DNA from: Pollutibacter soli | Lineage (GTDB): Bacteria > Bacteroidota > Bacteroidia > Chitinophagales > Chitinophagaceae | NCBI GenBank assembly: GCA_029269725.1 | Contig: JARJHS010000003.1 | Span: forward strand, 464,292-528,291 | Direction of reading: 5' to 3' | DNA: 64,000 nucleotides | In this document: positions 27,502 through 36,520 of the stretch, one piece after another | Layout: each line of letters starts with the position of its first letter | How positions within the stretch are numbered: the stretch's first letter is position 1 | Position numbers and translations under genes: made by a program | Notes under the pieces: model-generated | The model's input: the letters and a program-made list of their open reading frames with translations, nothing else | What the model was told of the DNA's origin: nothing | Database searches by the model: none

Positions 27502-27790
27502 ACAGGTTTCTGTTTCTGTTTTCTGTTTCTGATTTCCCTTTCTTCCTGAGTCTGCAAATATATCGCTGGTGGGACTTCCTGCAAAACTTTTCCTTGCAAC
27601 AGCTTAGTTGTCGGTTATCAGCTCTGATGTAGTTAACGTGATAAAAAGCCGTCATTTCTAATTTCTCCCAGTTTTCCGTTTTCAGTTTCCTGTTCCCACC
27701 ACTGTTTCTGCTCTCTCTCTTTCTGTTTCTGTATTCCAGTTTTCCGTTTTCTTCTTCTTCCTGTTTCTGCTTCAGTATTCTCTTTCGTCC
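27502..27790. repeat. Pyrimidine-rich low-complexity tract with 6-7 bp periodicity
   Basis: Runs of TTTCTG, AGTTTTC, CGTTTTC and AGTTTCC blocks. The minus-strand reading frames across it are Lys/Glu/Arg-rich and lack any protein character. It fills the gap between the tRNA and the rhamnose cluster; no gene is called. Confidence 0.75.
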
Positions 27791-27872
27791 GGGCATGACA
27801 GTACATGATTCGGGTTGGATTACAATGGCTACCTTTAAAACCGCTTTTTATTTTAATCAGTAATTGCCTGTC

Positions 27873-28928
27873 ATGCACGGTATCCTCGGTATTTTTTTCC
27901 ATTTGATTGGTGGTTTTGCGTCCGGCAGTTTCTATATGCCATTCAAAAAGGTAAAGAAGTGGTCGTGGGAATCGTACTGGATCATCGGTGGGTTGTTTTC
28001 CTGGTTGATTGTTCCTCCGCTCGCTGCATGGCTCACAGTTCCCGGGTTTGCCGGTATCATCAGGGAAACGCCTTCACATATCATCGGAATCACTATTTTA
28101 TTTGGAGTTCTCTGGGGCATGGGCGGATTGACTTACGGACTTGGTGTCCGTTATCTGGGTATGTCCCTCGGTAATTCTGTGGTGCTTGGATTTTGTTCGG
28201 CATTCGGCGCTCTTGTTCCCTCTTTCTACTATAATTTTTTTCCTGCTCCGGGGAAAACCTGCTTCAATGACCTGCTCACAAAGGGTTGGGGGCAAATCGT
28301 TCTCGCAGGAATCGTTCTCTGCCTGATCGGAATTTATATATGCGGACGAGCCGGAATGATGAAAGAAAAGGAACTAACGTCGGCGGATAAACTAAAATCT
28401 GTTTCCGAGTTCAATCTCCGCAAAGGACTAATAGTTGCCGTATTTTCCGGTATCATGAGTGCATGTTTTAATTTCGGTATCGAAGCTGGTAAACCCATGG
28501 CTGACACAGCAGTTTCACTTGGCATGAATCCATTGTACCAGAACAATGTTACTTATGTGGTCCTATTATGGGGCGGACTTGCAACCAACCTGATCTGGTG
28601 CATGATCCTCAATGCAAGAAATAAATCATTTAAAGACTACACCAATAAAGCCACTCCCCTTTTCAACAATTATTTTTATTCGGCGCTTGCAGGCACAATC
28701 TGGTTTATGCAATTCTTCTTTTATGGAATGGGAGAAAGCAAACTGGGTAATGGTGCAAGCTCGTGGATTTTACATATGGCATTTATTATCCTGATCGCAA
28801 ATCTCTGGGGAATTGCGTTGAAAGAATGGAACGGTGTAAGTAAAAAAACTAAAACAACGATTACCCTTGGCATTGCAACTATTATCATGTCTGTTCTGCT
28901 GGTGGGTTTTGGAAATTCATTGAAATAA
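27873..28928 (+). CDS. rhaT: L-rhamnose:proton symporter
   Basis: A 351-residue membrane protein. The ATG at 27873 is preferred over an upstream TTG at 27864. Ten hydrophobic segments are visible. Signature sections are GGFASGSFYMPFKKVKKWSWESYW, LWGMGGLTYGLGVRYLGMSLGNSVVLG and GMGESKLGNGASSWILHMAFIIL, which match RhaT of the drug/metabolite transporter superfamily. It brings L-rhamnose through the inner membrane with protons. It leads a plus-strand cluster of four rhamnose genes; the aldolase gene begins 19 bp after it. Confidence 0.95.
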   Translation: MHGILGIFFHLIGGFASGSFYMPFKKVKKWSWESYWIIGGLFSWLIVPPLAAWLTVPGFAGIIRETPSHIIGITILFGVLWGMGGLTYGLGVRYLGMSLGNSVVLGFCSAFGALVPSFYYNFFPAPGKTCFNDLLTKGWGQIVLAGIVLCLIGIYICGRAGMMKEKELTSADKLKSVSEFNLRKGLIVAVFSGIMSACFNFGIEAGKPMADTAVSLGMNPLYQNNVTYVVLLWGGLATNLIWCMILNARNKSFKDYTNKATPLFNNYFYSALAGTIWFMQFFFYGMGESKLGNGASSWILHMAFIILIANLWGIALKEWNGVSKKTKTTITLGIATIIMSVLLVGFGNSLK

Positions 28929-28947
28929 TTAAAACGACTAACCAATT

Positions 28948-31068
28948 ATGTCAAATGCATTAACCGGTCAATTTAAACATGTGAGTTACCTGTGGGATGA
29001 ATCTAAAGCTGCGGAGCTTGCGAACGATGAAGTAGGTCTGCTGATCTATCGCTCAAATCTTCTCGGTGCAGACCTTCGGTTAACAAATTACGGCGGTGGA
29101 AACACTTCCTGCAAAACCATCGAAAAGGATCCGCTCACAGGTGCGGAAAAAGAGGTGATGTGGGTGAAAGGTTCGGGTGGAGACCTTGGTACATTGAAAA
29201 AGAGCGGACTTGCCGGATTATATATGGATCGCCTGATCAGTCTGCAATCAATTTATCGAGGACTGACTTATGAAGATGAAATGGTTGAACTATTCAATCA
29301 TTGCATTTTTGATCTGCAGTCAAAAGCGCCATCGATCGATACTGCTTTACATGCATTTCTTCCATTCAAACATATCGATCATCTTCATCCTGATGCAGCC
29401 ATTGCAATTGCAGCGAGCAAAGATGGTAAAGAAATAACCAGAGAACTTTTTAAAGGGACCATCGGATGGGTGGAATGGCAAAGGCCCGGTTTCGATCTTG
29501 GCCTTCAACTGCAAAAATGTGTTGAAGAGAATCCAGGAATCAGGGGAATCATGCTTGGCTCACATGGTCTGTTTACATGGGGAGATACTTCCTATAGCAG
29601 TTACATAAATACGCTGGAGGTAATCGAAACCTGCGCACAATATCTGGAAAATGCATCTGTGGGAAAAGAAAATTTCGGGGGACAGAAATTGCAGTCGCTT
29701 GATAAAGATTCGAGGTTGAAACAGGCAGCGACAATTGCTCCTATACTTCGGGGATTGTGCATTACCAAACAAAAAATGATCGGCCACTTTACGGATGATG
29801 ACAGAGTGCTGGAGTTTATTAATTCCAATGAACTCGACAGATTGGCGCCTATGGGCACCAGTTGTCCTGATCATTTTCTCAGAACAAAAATTTCTCCTTT
29901 GGTAATTCCGATTGCTGCTGATGCAGACCTTAGTGATACAGCTGCAGTTCTTCAGCAACTCGAGCGGCCTTTTGCAGATTATCGTAAAATGTATGCTGAA
30001 TACTACGAAAACTGCAAGCGTGCAAATAGTCCTGCTATGCGTGATCCCAATCCGGTGGTTTTATTATATCCGGGCGTTGGTATGTTTACGTTTGCAAAAG
30101 ACAAACAGACTGCGCGTGTTGCCGGAGAATTCTATATCAATGCTATCAATGTAATGCGCGGCGCAGAAACAATCTCTTCGTATATCGCATTACCGCGGCA
30201 GGAAGCATTTGATATCGAATACTGGTTGTTGGAAGAAGCAAAACTTCAGCGTATGCCTAAGCCAAAACCCCTTTCGGGAAGAATCGCGTTGGTAACCGGA
30301 AGCGCAGGTGGAATAGGAAAAGCAATCGCTAAAAAATTTGCAGAGGAAGGAGCTTGTGTTGTCATCAACGATAACGATTCACAAAGACTCGAAAATGCAA
30401 AAGCGGATTTTAATAAATTATTCGGCCGTGATGTATTTATCGGCGATCTCCTTGATGTAACCAAAAAAGAAACCATCACGCAACTGTTTGAAAAAACAGC
30501 GCTTGCTTTTGGCGGTGTCGATATAGTGGTAAACTGTGCCGGCATTTCGATTTCGAAACCATTGGAAGATCATACAGAGCAGGACTGGGATCTGCTTTAC
30601 GATATCCTTGTAAAGGGTCAGTTCCTCATCAGCCAGGCAGGAACAGCTATTATGCGTAAGCAAAGATCGGGTGGTGATATTCTGAATATCGTAAGCAAAA
30701 ACGCCTTGTTCTCTGGCCCAAACAATGCCGGATATGGTTCTGCAAAAGCCGCACAACTTCACCTGAGCAGATTGAACGCTGCAGAATTAGGTAAAGATGG
30801 CATCCGTGTAAATGTTGTCAATCCGGATGCAGTAATTTCAGATAGTAAGATCTGGGAAGGAGCATGGGCGGAAGGTCGCGCTAAAGCATATGGTGTAACT
30901 GTTGCTGAGTTGCCGTCTTATTATGCAAAACGTACATTACTCAACCAGATTATTCTGCCTGAAGATATAGCGAATGCTTGTTTTGTATTTGTCGGCGGAC
31001 TGATGAATAAATCGACAGGTAATGTTTTGAATGTCGACGGTGGAATTGCAGTTTCATTTGTGAGGTAA
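28948..31068 (+). CDS. Bifunctional rhamnulose-1-phosphate aldolase / lactaldehyde dehydrogenase
   Basis: A 706-residue fusion. Residues about 1-420 are a class II aldolase (RLTNYGGGNTSCK, WVKGSGGDLGTL, HLHPDAAIAIAAS, MLGSHGLFTWG, with zinc-binding histidines). Residues about 430-706 are a short-chain dehydrogenase (VTGSAGGIGKAIAKKF, NCAGIS, YGSAKAAQLH). This is the RhaE (RhaEW) type: it splits rhamnulose-1-phosphate to DHAP and lactaldehyde and then oxidises or reduces the lactaldehyde. It lies between rhaT and the isomerase gene. Confidence 0.92.
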   Translation: MSNALTGQFKHVSYLWDESKAAELANDEVGLLIYRSNLLGADLRLTNYGGGNTSCKTIEKDPLTGAEKEVMWVKGSGGDLGTLKKSGLAGLYMDRLISLQSIYRGLTYEDEMVELFNHCIFDLQSKAPSIDTALHAFLPFKHIDHLHPDAAIAIAASKDGKEITRELFKGTIGWVEWQRPGFDLGLQLQKCVEENPGIRGIMLGSHGLFTWGDTSYSSYINTLEVIETCAQYLENASVGKENFGGQKLQSLDKDSRLKQAATIAPILRGLCITKQKMIGHFTDDDRVLEFINSNELDRLAPMGTSCPDHFLRTKISPLVIPIAADADLSDTAAVLQQLERPFADYRKMYAEYYENCKRANSPAMRDPNPVVLLYPGVGMFTFAKDKQTARVAGEFYINAINVMRGAETISSYIALPRQEAFDIEYWLLEEAKLQRMPKPKPLSGRIALVTGSAGGIGKAIAKKFAEEGACVVINDNDSQRLENAKADFNKLFGRDVFIGDLLDVTKKETITQLFEKTALAFGGVDIVVNCAGISISKPLEDHTEQDWDLLYDILVKGQFLISQAGTAIMRKQRSGGDILNIVSKNALFSGPNNAGYGSAKAAQLHLSRLNAAELGKDGIRVNVVNPDAVISDSKIWEGAWAEGRAKAYGVTVAELPSYYAKRTLLNQIILPEDIANACFVFVGGLMNKSTGNVLNVDGGIAVSFVR

Positions 31069-31134
31069 GCAGAAGGCAGTGGGAAAAGATTGATTTACTA
31101 ACGACATCCTATAGGCCAAATAAAGAATTTATAA

Positions 31135-32409
31135 ATGCGGTTGACAACAACTGATATCCTTGAGTGTAACGAAGACCAGCTTAAACAGCATGGCCGGGCA
31201 TTTGATTTTTTCTCTTCGCTTCATCTGAATGCAGAAGCTATTGTTGAAAAAATCATGCTGTTCCAGGTAGCCATTCCGAGTTGGGCATTGGGAAATGGAG
31301 GTACCAGATTCGGTCGTTTTCCAGGTGGTGGTGAGCCGTCGCGCCTGGAACAAAAAATCGAAGACATTGCATTGCTGAATACGCTGAATCGCTCAAGCAA
31401 TGCTATTTCATTACATATTCCATGGGATATACCAGAGCGACCTGATGAGATCAAATCATTCGCAGCCGAACTGGGGATCAGGTTCGACGCGATGAACTCA
31501 AATACTTTCCAGGATCAACCCGGTCAGGAGTTTAGTTATAAATACGGGTCCTTACAGCACACAGATAAAGCCGTAAGAAACCAGGCCATCGAACATAATA
31601 TTGAAGTTATCCGGTATGGTCAGGAATTAGGATCCGATTCAATTACCGTGTGGCTTTCTGATGGTTCCTGTTTCCCAGGTCAGTTGAATTTCCGAAAAGC
31701 ATTTTCAAATGTCTTATCAGGATTGAAAGAGATTTATTCGGCACTTCCTCCTGATTGGAAAATGTTTGTTGAATACAAACCTTACGAACCGAATTTTTAT
31801 TCGACGACGGTGGGAGATTGGGGACAATCATTTCTGTATGCAAATAAACTTGGTCCGAAAGCATATACATTGGTTGATCTTGGTCATCATCTTCCAAATA
31901 CAAATATTGAGCAGATCGTATCGCTTTTGCTGATGGAAAGAAAGCTGGGAGGTTTTCATTTTAATGATTCGAAATATGGTGATGATGATTTAACTGTGGG
32001 TAGTATTAAACCTTACCAGTTATTCCTGATATTTAATGAGCTGGTCGAAGGCATGGATGCACAGAAAATGGATCATGCAAAAGACCTGGCCTGGATGATC
32101 GATGCATCGCATAATGTAAAAGATCCGCTGGAAGATTTGCTTCAGTCTGTTGAAGCTATTCTAATCAGTTATGCGCAGGCTTTACTTGTGGACAGAAGAT
32201 CATTGGACGAGGCACAACAGGAAAATGATGTTGTGAGATCCCAGGAAATTCTCCAGTCTGCATTCAGAACTGATGTAAGACCGTTAATTGCGGAAGCTTC
32301 GTTGAGAGCGGGCGGTGCTTTGAAACCAATAGACGTTTTCAGAAAATTAAAAGTTCGTGAGCAACTGATAAAAGAGAGAGGAAGGGTCAGTGTTGCTTCA
32401 GGACTTTAA
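31135..32409 (+). CDS. rhaI: L-rhamnose isomerase (RhaI type)
   Basis: A 424-residue TIM-barrel isomerase. ISLHIPWDIPERPDEIKSFA, the metal-ligand segments MFVEYKPYEPNFYST and VDLGHHLPNTNIEQIV, and LGGFHFNDSKYGDDDLTVG match the RhaI branch of rhamnose isomerases used by Bacteroidota and some pseudomonads, distinct from the E. coli RhaA. It converts L-rhamnose to L-rhamnulose, the second step after uptake. It starts 66 bp after the aldolase/dehydrogenase gene. Confidence 0.9.
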   Translation: MRLTTTDILECNEDQLKQHGRAFDFFSSLHLNAEAIVEKIMLFQVAIPSWALGNGGTRFGRFPGGGEPSRLEQKIEDIALLNTLNRSSNAISLHIPWDIPERPDEIKSFAAELGIRFDAMNSNTFQDQPGQEFSYKYGSLQHTDKAVRNQAIEHNIEVIRYGQELGSDSITVWLSDGSCFPGQLNFRKAFSNVLSGLKEIYSALPPDWKMFVEYKPYEPNFYSTTVGDWGQSFLYANKLGPKAYTLVDLGHHLPNTNIEQIVSLLLMERKLGGFHFNDSKYGDDDLTVGSIKPYQLFLIFNELVEGMDAQKMDHAKDLAWMIDASHNVKDPLEDLLQSVEAILISYAQALLVDRRSLDEAQQENDVVRSQEILQSAFRTDVRPLIAEASLRAGGALKPIDVFRKLKVREQLIKERGRVSVASGL

Positions 32410-32420
32410 GCAGCCGTGAT

Positions 32421-32448
32421 GCAGGAGTTGGGAGGCGGGAGACGAAAC
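32421..32448. repeat. Short degenerate heptamer array
   Basis: Blocks GCAGGAG, TTGGGAG, GCGGGAG, ACGAAAC, directly after the isomerase gene. AACAGCC follows, as beside other arrays in the window. Confidence 0.55.
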
Positions 32449-32501
32449 AGCCAAAAGCGCAACTAACCTGCAGGAAAAGCTCGGCTTCCTAAACATAAGT
32501 T

Positions 32502-32560
32502 CCCTTGATGGTGTTCCCACGCAAGGGCCATTTAATATAACCACTGATACGGGAACACCA
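32502..32560 (+). promoter_or_regulatory. Crossing inverted repeats in the rhamnulokinase leader
   Basis: Stem A: CCCTTG (32502-32507) with CAAGGG (32522-32527). Stem B: TGGTGTTCCC (32509-32518) with GGGAACACCA (32551-32560), ten perfect pairs. The stems interlock, so they must form a pseudoknot or exclude each other. The kinase ATG is 12 bp after stem B. A further imperfect hairpin lies at 32472-32490. Possible RNA switch, or an operator. Confidence 0.45.
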
Positions 32561-32572
32561 ACAAGAAAACTG

Positions 32573-33919
32573 ATGATTGCCATTTTCGATATTGGTAAGA
32601 CGAATAAAAAACTTTCGTTGCTGGATGAACAGTATCGTTTCATATATGAAACATCTGTTCAGATTCCGGAAATAAAAGATGAAGATGGTGACCCCTGCGA
32701 AGATCTTGAAGCTTTGATCGCATGGATAAAGGCCGGTTTTGTATCGGTTATTGGTGATCGTAAATACAAAATTGCAGCGCTGAATTTTTCTTCCTACGGC
32801 GCGAGTTTTGTTCCCATAAACAGTACGGGCAATCCTGTTTCGCCTTTATACAATTACCTGAAACCATTTCCCGAAGCACTTCACAATCAGTTTTATCAGA
32901 CTTACGGAGGTGAGCAACAACTCGCGCTGGAAACGGCTTCGCCTATTCTCGGACATCTCAATTCAGGATTACAGCTGTACAGGCTGAAACACATGCGGCC
33001 GGATATTTACGCTGACATCCGGTATGCACTGCATTTGCCGCAATTTCTGTCGTATATATTCACGCGGCACGCATGTTCGGACATGACAAGTATTGGATGT
33101 CATACCCATCTTTGGGATTTCAGAAAACAAAATTATCACCACTGGGTTCACGAGGAAAAGATCACAAAAATTCTGGCACCGGTCGTTGGTGGTGATAAAA
33201 CCCATGTAACCGAATCCATTGGCCAAAAAATAAAAACTGGCATCGGTTTGCATGACAGCTCATCAGCATTGATACCTTACCTGACCTGTTTCAAAGAACC
33301 ATTTCTGCTGATCTCTACAGGCACGTGGTGTATCAGCATGAATCCTTTTAATCAGCAGCCGCTGACAGCGCAGGAACTAAAATACGATTGTCTTTGCTAC
33401 CTCACCCACGATGCAAAAGCAGTAAAATCTTCGCGCCTGTTTGCTGGTCATTGGCACGATCTTCAAACAAAAAGAATAGCAGAGTATTTCAACGTTCAAA
33501 GGGATTATTATAAAAAGGTTGGCTGGGAGGAAGGTCGTTACCAGCCATTACACCCATCAACAAAATCTCATTACTCAGAAGCCTTCATTAACTCAGGTCA
33601 TCTTACATTTAACGATGTTGACCTTAAAAATTTCTCAAGCTACGAAGATGCATATTACAAACTCATGGAGGAAATAATTGCACTCCAGGTTTGGTCATCC
33701 AACCTTGTACTGAACAACATTGTTGAGAAAATATTTGTAGATGGAGGCTTTGGCAGTAATCCATTGTATATGCATATGCTGGCAAAAGCATATCCTGGCA
33801 AACAGGTTTTTGCAGCATCAGTACCACAGGCTTCATCCATTGGCGCAGCAATGATCCTGCACAATGTCTGGAACAGAAAACCAGTTCCTTCCGACATGAT
33901 CTCGCTGAAATCTTTTTGA
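32573..33919 (+). CDS. rhaB: Rhamnulokinase, FGGY family
   Basis: A 448-residue sugar kinase. It has the N-terminal phosphate loop IFDIGKTNKKLSLLD, the middle GHLNSGLQLYRLKHMRPDIYADIRYALHLPQFLSY, the second-domain loop LLISTGTWCISMNPF and the C-terminal FVDGGFGSNPLYMHML. This is the FGGY fold of rhamnulokinases and relatives. Its position after the isomerase and aldolase genes makes L-rhamnulose the likely substrate. It phosphorylates the product of RhaI. It is the last gene of the cluster. Confidence 0.88.
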   Translation: MIAIFDIGKTNKKLSLLDEQYRFIYETSVQIPEIKDEDGDPCEDLEALIAWIKAGFVSVIGDRKYKIAALNFSSYGASFVPINSTGNPVSPLYNYLKPFPEALHNQFYQTYGGEQQLALETASPILGHLNSGLQLYRLKHMRPDIYADIRYALHLPQFLSYIFTRHACSDMTSIGCHTHLWDFRKQNYHHWVHEEKITKILAPVVGGDKTHVTESIGQKIKTGIGLHDSSSALIPYLTCFKEPFLLISTGTWCISMNPFNQQPLTAQELKYDCLCYLTHDAKAVKSSRLFAGHWHDLQTKRIAEYFNVQRDYYKKVGWEEGRYQPLHPSTKSHYSEAFINSGHLTFNDVDLKNFSSYEDAYYKLMEEIIALQVWSSNLVLNNIVEKIFVDGGFGSNPLYMHMLAKAYPGKQVFAASVPQASSIGAAMILHNVWNRKPVPSDMISLKSF

Positions 33920-34040
33920 TTTTCTTGCCTTTGGCTCACACGATTGAAATCGTGGGTTATAAGATCACTTTCCCTTTGGGAATTGAATGACTGTTATACT
34001 TCATTCCGTTTTTCTGTTCGAAACAGTCGGCTGTTTCCGT

Positions 34041-34089
34041 TTGCCTATTGCCTTCTTACTATTGCCTAAACTCTATTTCCTATTTTTGA
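34041..34089. repeat. Degenerate heptamer array, TTGCCTA type
   Basis: Seven 7-bp blocks (TTGCCTA, TTGCCTT, CTTACTA, TTGCCTA, AACTCTA, TTTCCTA, TTTTTGA) ending 15 bp before the DMT gene. A 23-bp core starting with CTATTGCCT recurs at 36425-36447 with one mismatch. Confidence 0.8.
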
Positions 34090-34104
34090 ACGCAAATAAT
34101 CACA

Positions 34105-34437
34105 ATGCTAAAAACAATTCTGCTGCTCACCTGCTCTAATGTATTTATGACAATTGCCTGGTATGGTCATTTAAAATTCAATTCACTTCCACTCTGGAAA
34201 GCGATCCTGATCAGCTGGGGAATTGCACTGTTCGAGTATTGCCTGATGGTGCCAGCCAACCGTGCCGGCTATAGTGTTGGTATGAGTGGCTTCGAATTAA
34301 AAATGACACAGGAAGTAATCACGCTTGTTGTATTTAGCGTGTTTGCCGTTGTTTACCTCAAAGAACCTTTTCAATGGAAATACCTCATCAGTTTTTTATT
34401 CCTGCTCGGCGCAGTTTATTTCATGTTTAAAAAATAG
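34105..34437 (+). CDS. DMT family membrane protein (DUF486)
   Basis: A 110-residue protein of four hydrophobic helices. The order LLTCSNVFMTIAWYGHLKF, SWGIALFEYCLMVPANRAGY, EVITLVVFSVFAVVYLKE and YLISFLFLLGAVYFMFKK is the DUF486/DMT small-transporter type. These are related to small multidrug transporters and probably dimerise in the inner membrane. The substrate is unknown. It is single-copy and convergent with the YdeI-like gene, whose stop is 4 bp away. Confidence 0.85.
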   Translation: MLKTILLLTCSNVFMTIAWYGHLKFNSLPLWKAILISWGIALFEYCLMVPANRAGYSVGMSGFELKMTQEVITLVVFSVFAVVYLKEPFQWKYLISFLFLLGAVYFMFKK

Positions 34438-34440
34438 CGC

Positions 34441-35016
34441 TTAGACCAGCCTGCGATTTTCTGCAGCTTCACTAACAGCCAGCGCTACACGCTTTTGTCT
34501 TGTTTCTTCTCTTTTGGCCAACAAAATCCATTGGTAGGTCCACTTTTTCGCAAAGGGAGTAAAGGCTTCAAAATTGGCCGCGGCTTTTTTGTTTTTCTTA
34601 AATGCTGCCACCAGGTCTTCAGGCATTTCCCATGCTTCCGACTGGTCGATTCTTCCCCAACTTCCATTTGCTTTCGCCAGCTCAATACTCACTAAACCCG
34701 CAGTTTTCATTTGCTTTTTTCTTATCAATTCCTCTACTCTTTTCTTGTTAGATGCACTCCAGACTCCGATTGGTTTTCTACGGGAGTACAATTGTGCGTA
34801 GAACTCATCGTCTGATTTCCTTGTTACACTGTCAATCCAGCCGACACACAAAGCTTCCTGTACTGCATCTTCATAAGAAATGCCTGCCGATTTTGCACTC
34901 TTTTTTTTTAGTAAAACCCAAACCCTATCTTTTGTTAAATGGTTTTTTGCCAGCCAGCTCCGCCAGGCTTTTCTGTTGACAGGCTTAAATATTTCCAGGT
35001 CGTCAAGTCTTGCCAT
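34441..35016 (-). CDS. YdeI/OmpD-associated (bacteriocin-protection-like) protein
   Basis: About 191 residues from the ATG at 35014-35016 (MARLDDLEIFKPVNRKAWRSWLAKNH); a frame extension to 35040 exists but starts inside the upstream gap. The sequence SAGISYEDAVQEALCVGWIDSVTRKSDDEFY and the C-terminal YQWILLAKREETRQKRVA are characteristic of the YdeI/OmpD-associated family, whose role is unsettled (stress or bacteriocin protection reported for relatives). It is not clearly tied to its neighbours. Confidence 0.8.
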   Translation of the reverse strand: MARLDDLEIFKPVNRKAWRSWLAKNHLTKDRVWVLLKKKSAKSAGISYEDAVQEALCVGWIDSVTRKSDDEFYAQLYSRRKPIGVWSASNKKRVEELIRKKQMKTAGLVSIELAKANGSWGRIDQSEAWEMPEDLVAAFKKNKKAAANFEAFTPFAKKWTYQWILLAKREETRQKRVALAVSEAAENRRLV

Positions 35017-35129
35017 ATTGTAAATTAAAAATTTCCACAATTGTTACCGGGTACGGAAAAAAATTTATTAACAGCCATTTATAACCGGTTTCCCATCTCA
35101 GTTCCGGCAAATAAGTTAGATTAGGTAAT

Positions 35130-36248
35130 ATGAAAAACCTTATGATCATTGCTGGCACATTACTTATTGTTTTCCTGACAGGCGTCTCCTGTAATAAGGA
35201 TACTGAAGATGATTCTATTCCAGATCCGACAGATACAACATCGACAACGCCAATAAAAATCCTGCGTAACAATCTTTCTTATCCCTGGGAAATATTGTGG
35301 GGACATGATGATCATATCTGGATGACTGAACGCGCGGGAAAGATCAGTAAACTAAATCCTTCAGATGGCTCCAAGATATTCAGTACAACGATCGATGAAG
35401 TAGAGCCCAGAGGAGAAGGTGGGTTGCTCGGAATGGCACAGGATCCTGATTTTCTTAACAACGGATTTCTTTACGTGGTGTATAACTATATCAAATCCGG
35501 AAACTACACTGAAAAAGTTGTTCGTTTGAAATTCAGCAATGATGCGCTCTCTGATCCTTTCACTCTTATTGATGATATTCCGGCTTCGAATATTCATAAT
35601 GGATCACGCATTTGGGCATCGGATGATGGAAAATTATTTATCAGCACTGGTGATGCAGCTAACAGCGCCAATGCGCAAGATGCCAATAGCAGATCAGGAA
35701 AAATTCTGCGGATAAATAAAGATGGATCAATTCCTTCCGATAATCCTATATCCGGAAATCCGCTCTGGAGTTTTGGTCATCGCAATCCGCAGGGAATGGT
35801 AATGGTAAATAATGTTTTGTACACTTCGGAACACGGACCAAGCGTGGAAGACGAAGTCAATATTATTCAGAAAGGAAAAAATTATGGCTGGCCGCAGGTA
35901 AACGGTCCCTGCAATGGTTCGGAGACTTCTTTCTGCTCAGCTAACAGTGTCGTGGAACCGATCTGGTCAACGGGGGGATCTACTTTTGCACTCAGCGGCA
36001 TGGATTACTATAATCACGATCGAATTCCTGAATGGAAAAACAGTCTGCTTGTAGCTTCATTAAAGAATACGACATTGTATGTGCTGCATTTAAATAGTCA
36101 GAGAACGGCGGTGAATTCTTCGGATGAATATTTCAACGGACAATTTGGAAGACTCAGGGATATATGCGTTTCACCAACCGGTACAGTCTATATCTGCACG
36201 GGCAACGGTGCAAATGATGCGCTGGTTGCGATAACTGCAAGGCCATAG
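35130..36248 (+). CDS. PQQ-dependent soluble-type sugar dehydrogenase, lipoprotein
   Basis: A 372-residue protein with a lipobox (IVFLTGVSC, cysteine 21) and then a Thr/Asp-rich linker. The propeller matches aldose sugar dehydrogenases of the soluble-GDH type: NLSYPWEILWGHDDHIWMTE, GEGGLLGMAQDPDF, the active-site histidine region NIHNGSRI, ISTGDAAN, FGHRNPQGMVM, SEHGPSVEDEVN and KNYGWPQVNGP. It would oxidise aldoses to lactones in the periplasm using PQQ and Ca2+. No PQQ biosynthesis genes are present here. It stands alone and divergent from the YdeI-like gene. Confidence 0.88.
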   Translation: MKNLMIIAGTLLIVFLTGVSCNKDTEDDSIPDPTDTTSTTPIKILRNNLSYPWEILWGHDDHIWMTERAGKISKLNPSDGSKIFSTTIDEVEPRGEGGLLGMAQDPDFLNNGFLYVVYNYIKSGNYTEKVVRLKFSNDALSDPFTLIDDIPASNIHNGSRIWASDDGKLFISTGDAANSANAQDANSRSGKILRINKDGSIPSDNPISGNPLWSFGHRNPQGMVMVNNVLYTSEHGPSVEDEVNIIQKGKNYGWPQVNGPCNGSETSFCSANSVVEPIWSTGGSTFALSGMDYYNHDRIPEWKNSLLVASLKNTTLYVLHLNSQRTAVNSSDEYFNGQFGRLRDICVSPTGTVYICTGNGANDALVAITARP

Positions 36249-36420
36249 GCAGAAGACTCCCTCAGTACTGCGGGGGCAGTAGGAAACAGCCAACCAATGA
36301 GGTGGAAATTGATTGCAAAATGAAAGAGATATTTTAAAATCAGGCATCACGAGCTGACAATCGAACTTTTAAAATTGTATTATCTTTTTATCAGTAAGAT
36401 AATCCTCCCAGGCTCCGGCT

Positions 36421-36455
36421 CTATCTATTGCCTCCTTACTATTGCCTGTTGCCTG
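36421..36455. repeat. Heptamer array, TTGCCTG type
   Basis: Blocks CTATCTA, TTGCCTC, CTTACTA, TTGCCTG, TTGCCTG. The flank CCTGGCT and then CCCTTCGTCC recalls the flank of the 601-642 array. It lies 66 bp from the citrate synthase stop codon. Confidence 0.8.
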
Positions 36456-36520
36456 GCTCTCCCATGCGCCCTTCGTCCCTGACTTTTCAGTTCGCACCTT
36501 TTACCCCTTAGTCCTAAAAA

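Noticed and set aside
27500-27902. Open frames on the minus strand in the pyrimidine-rich tract
   Set aside because: They translate to Lys/Glu/Arg/Asn low-complexity sequence produced by TTTCTG-type repeats, with no protein features.
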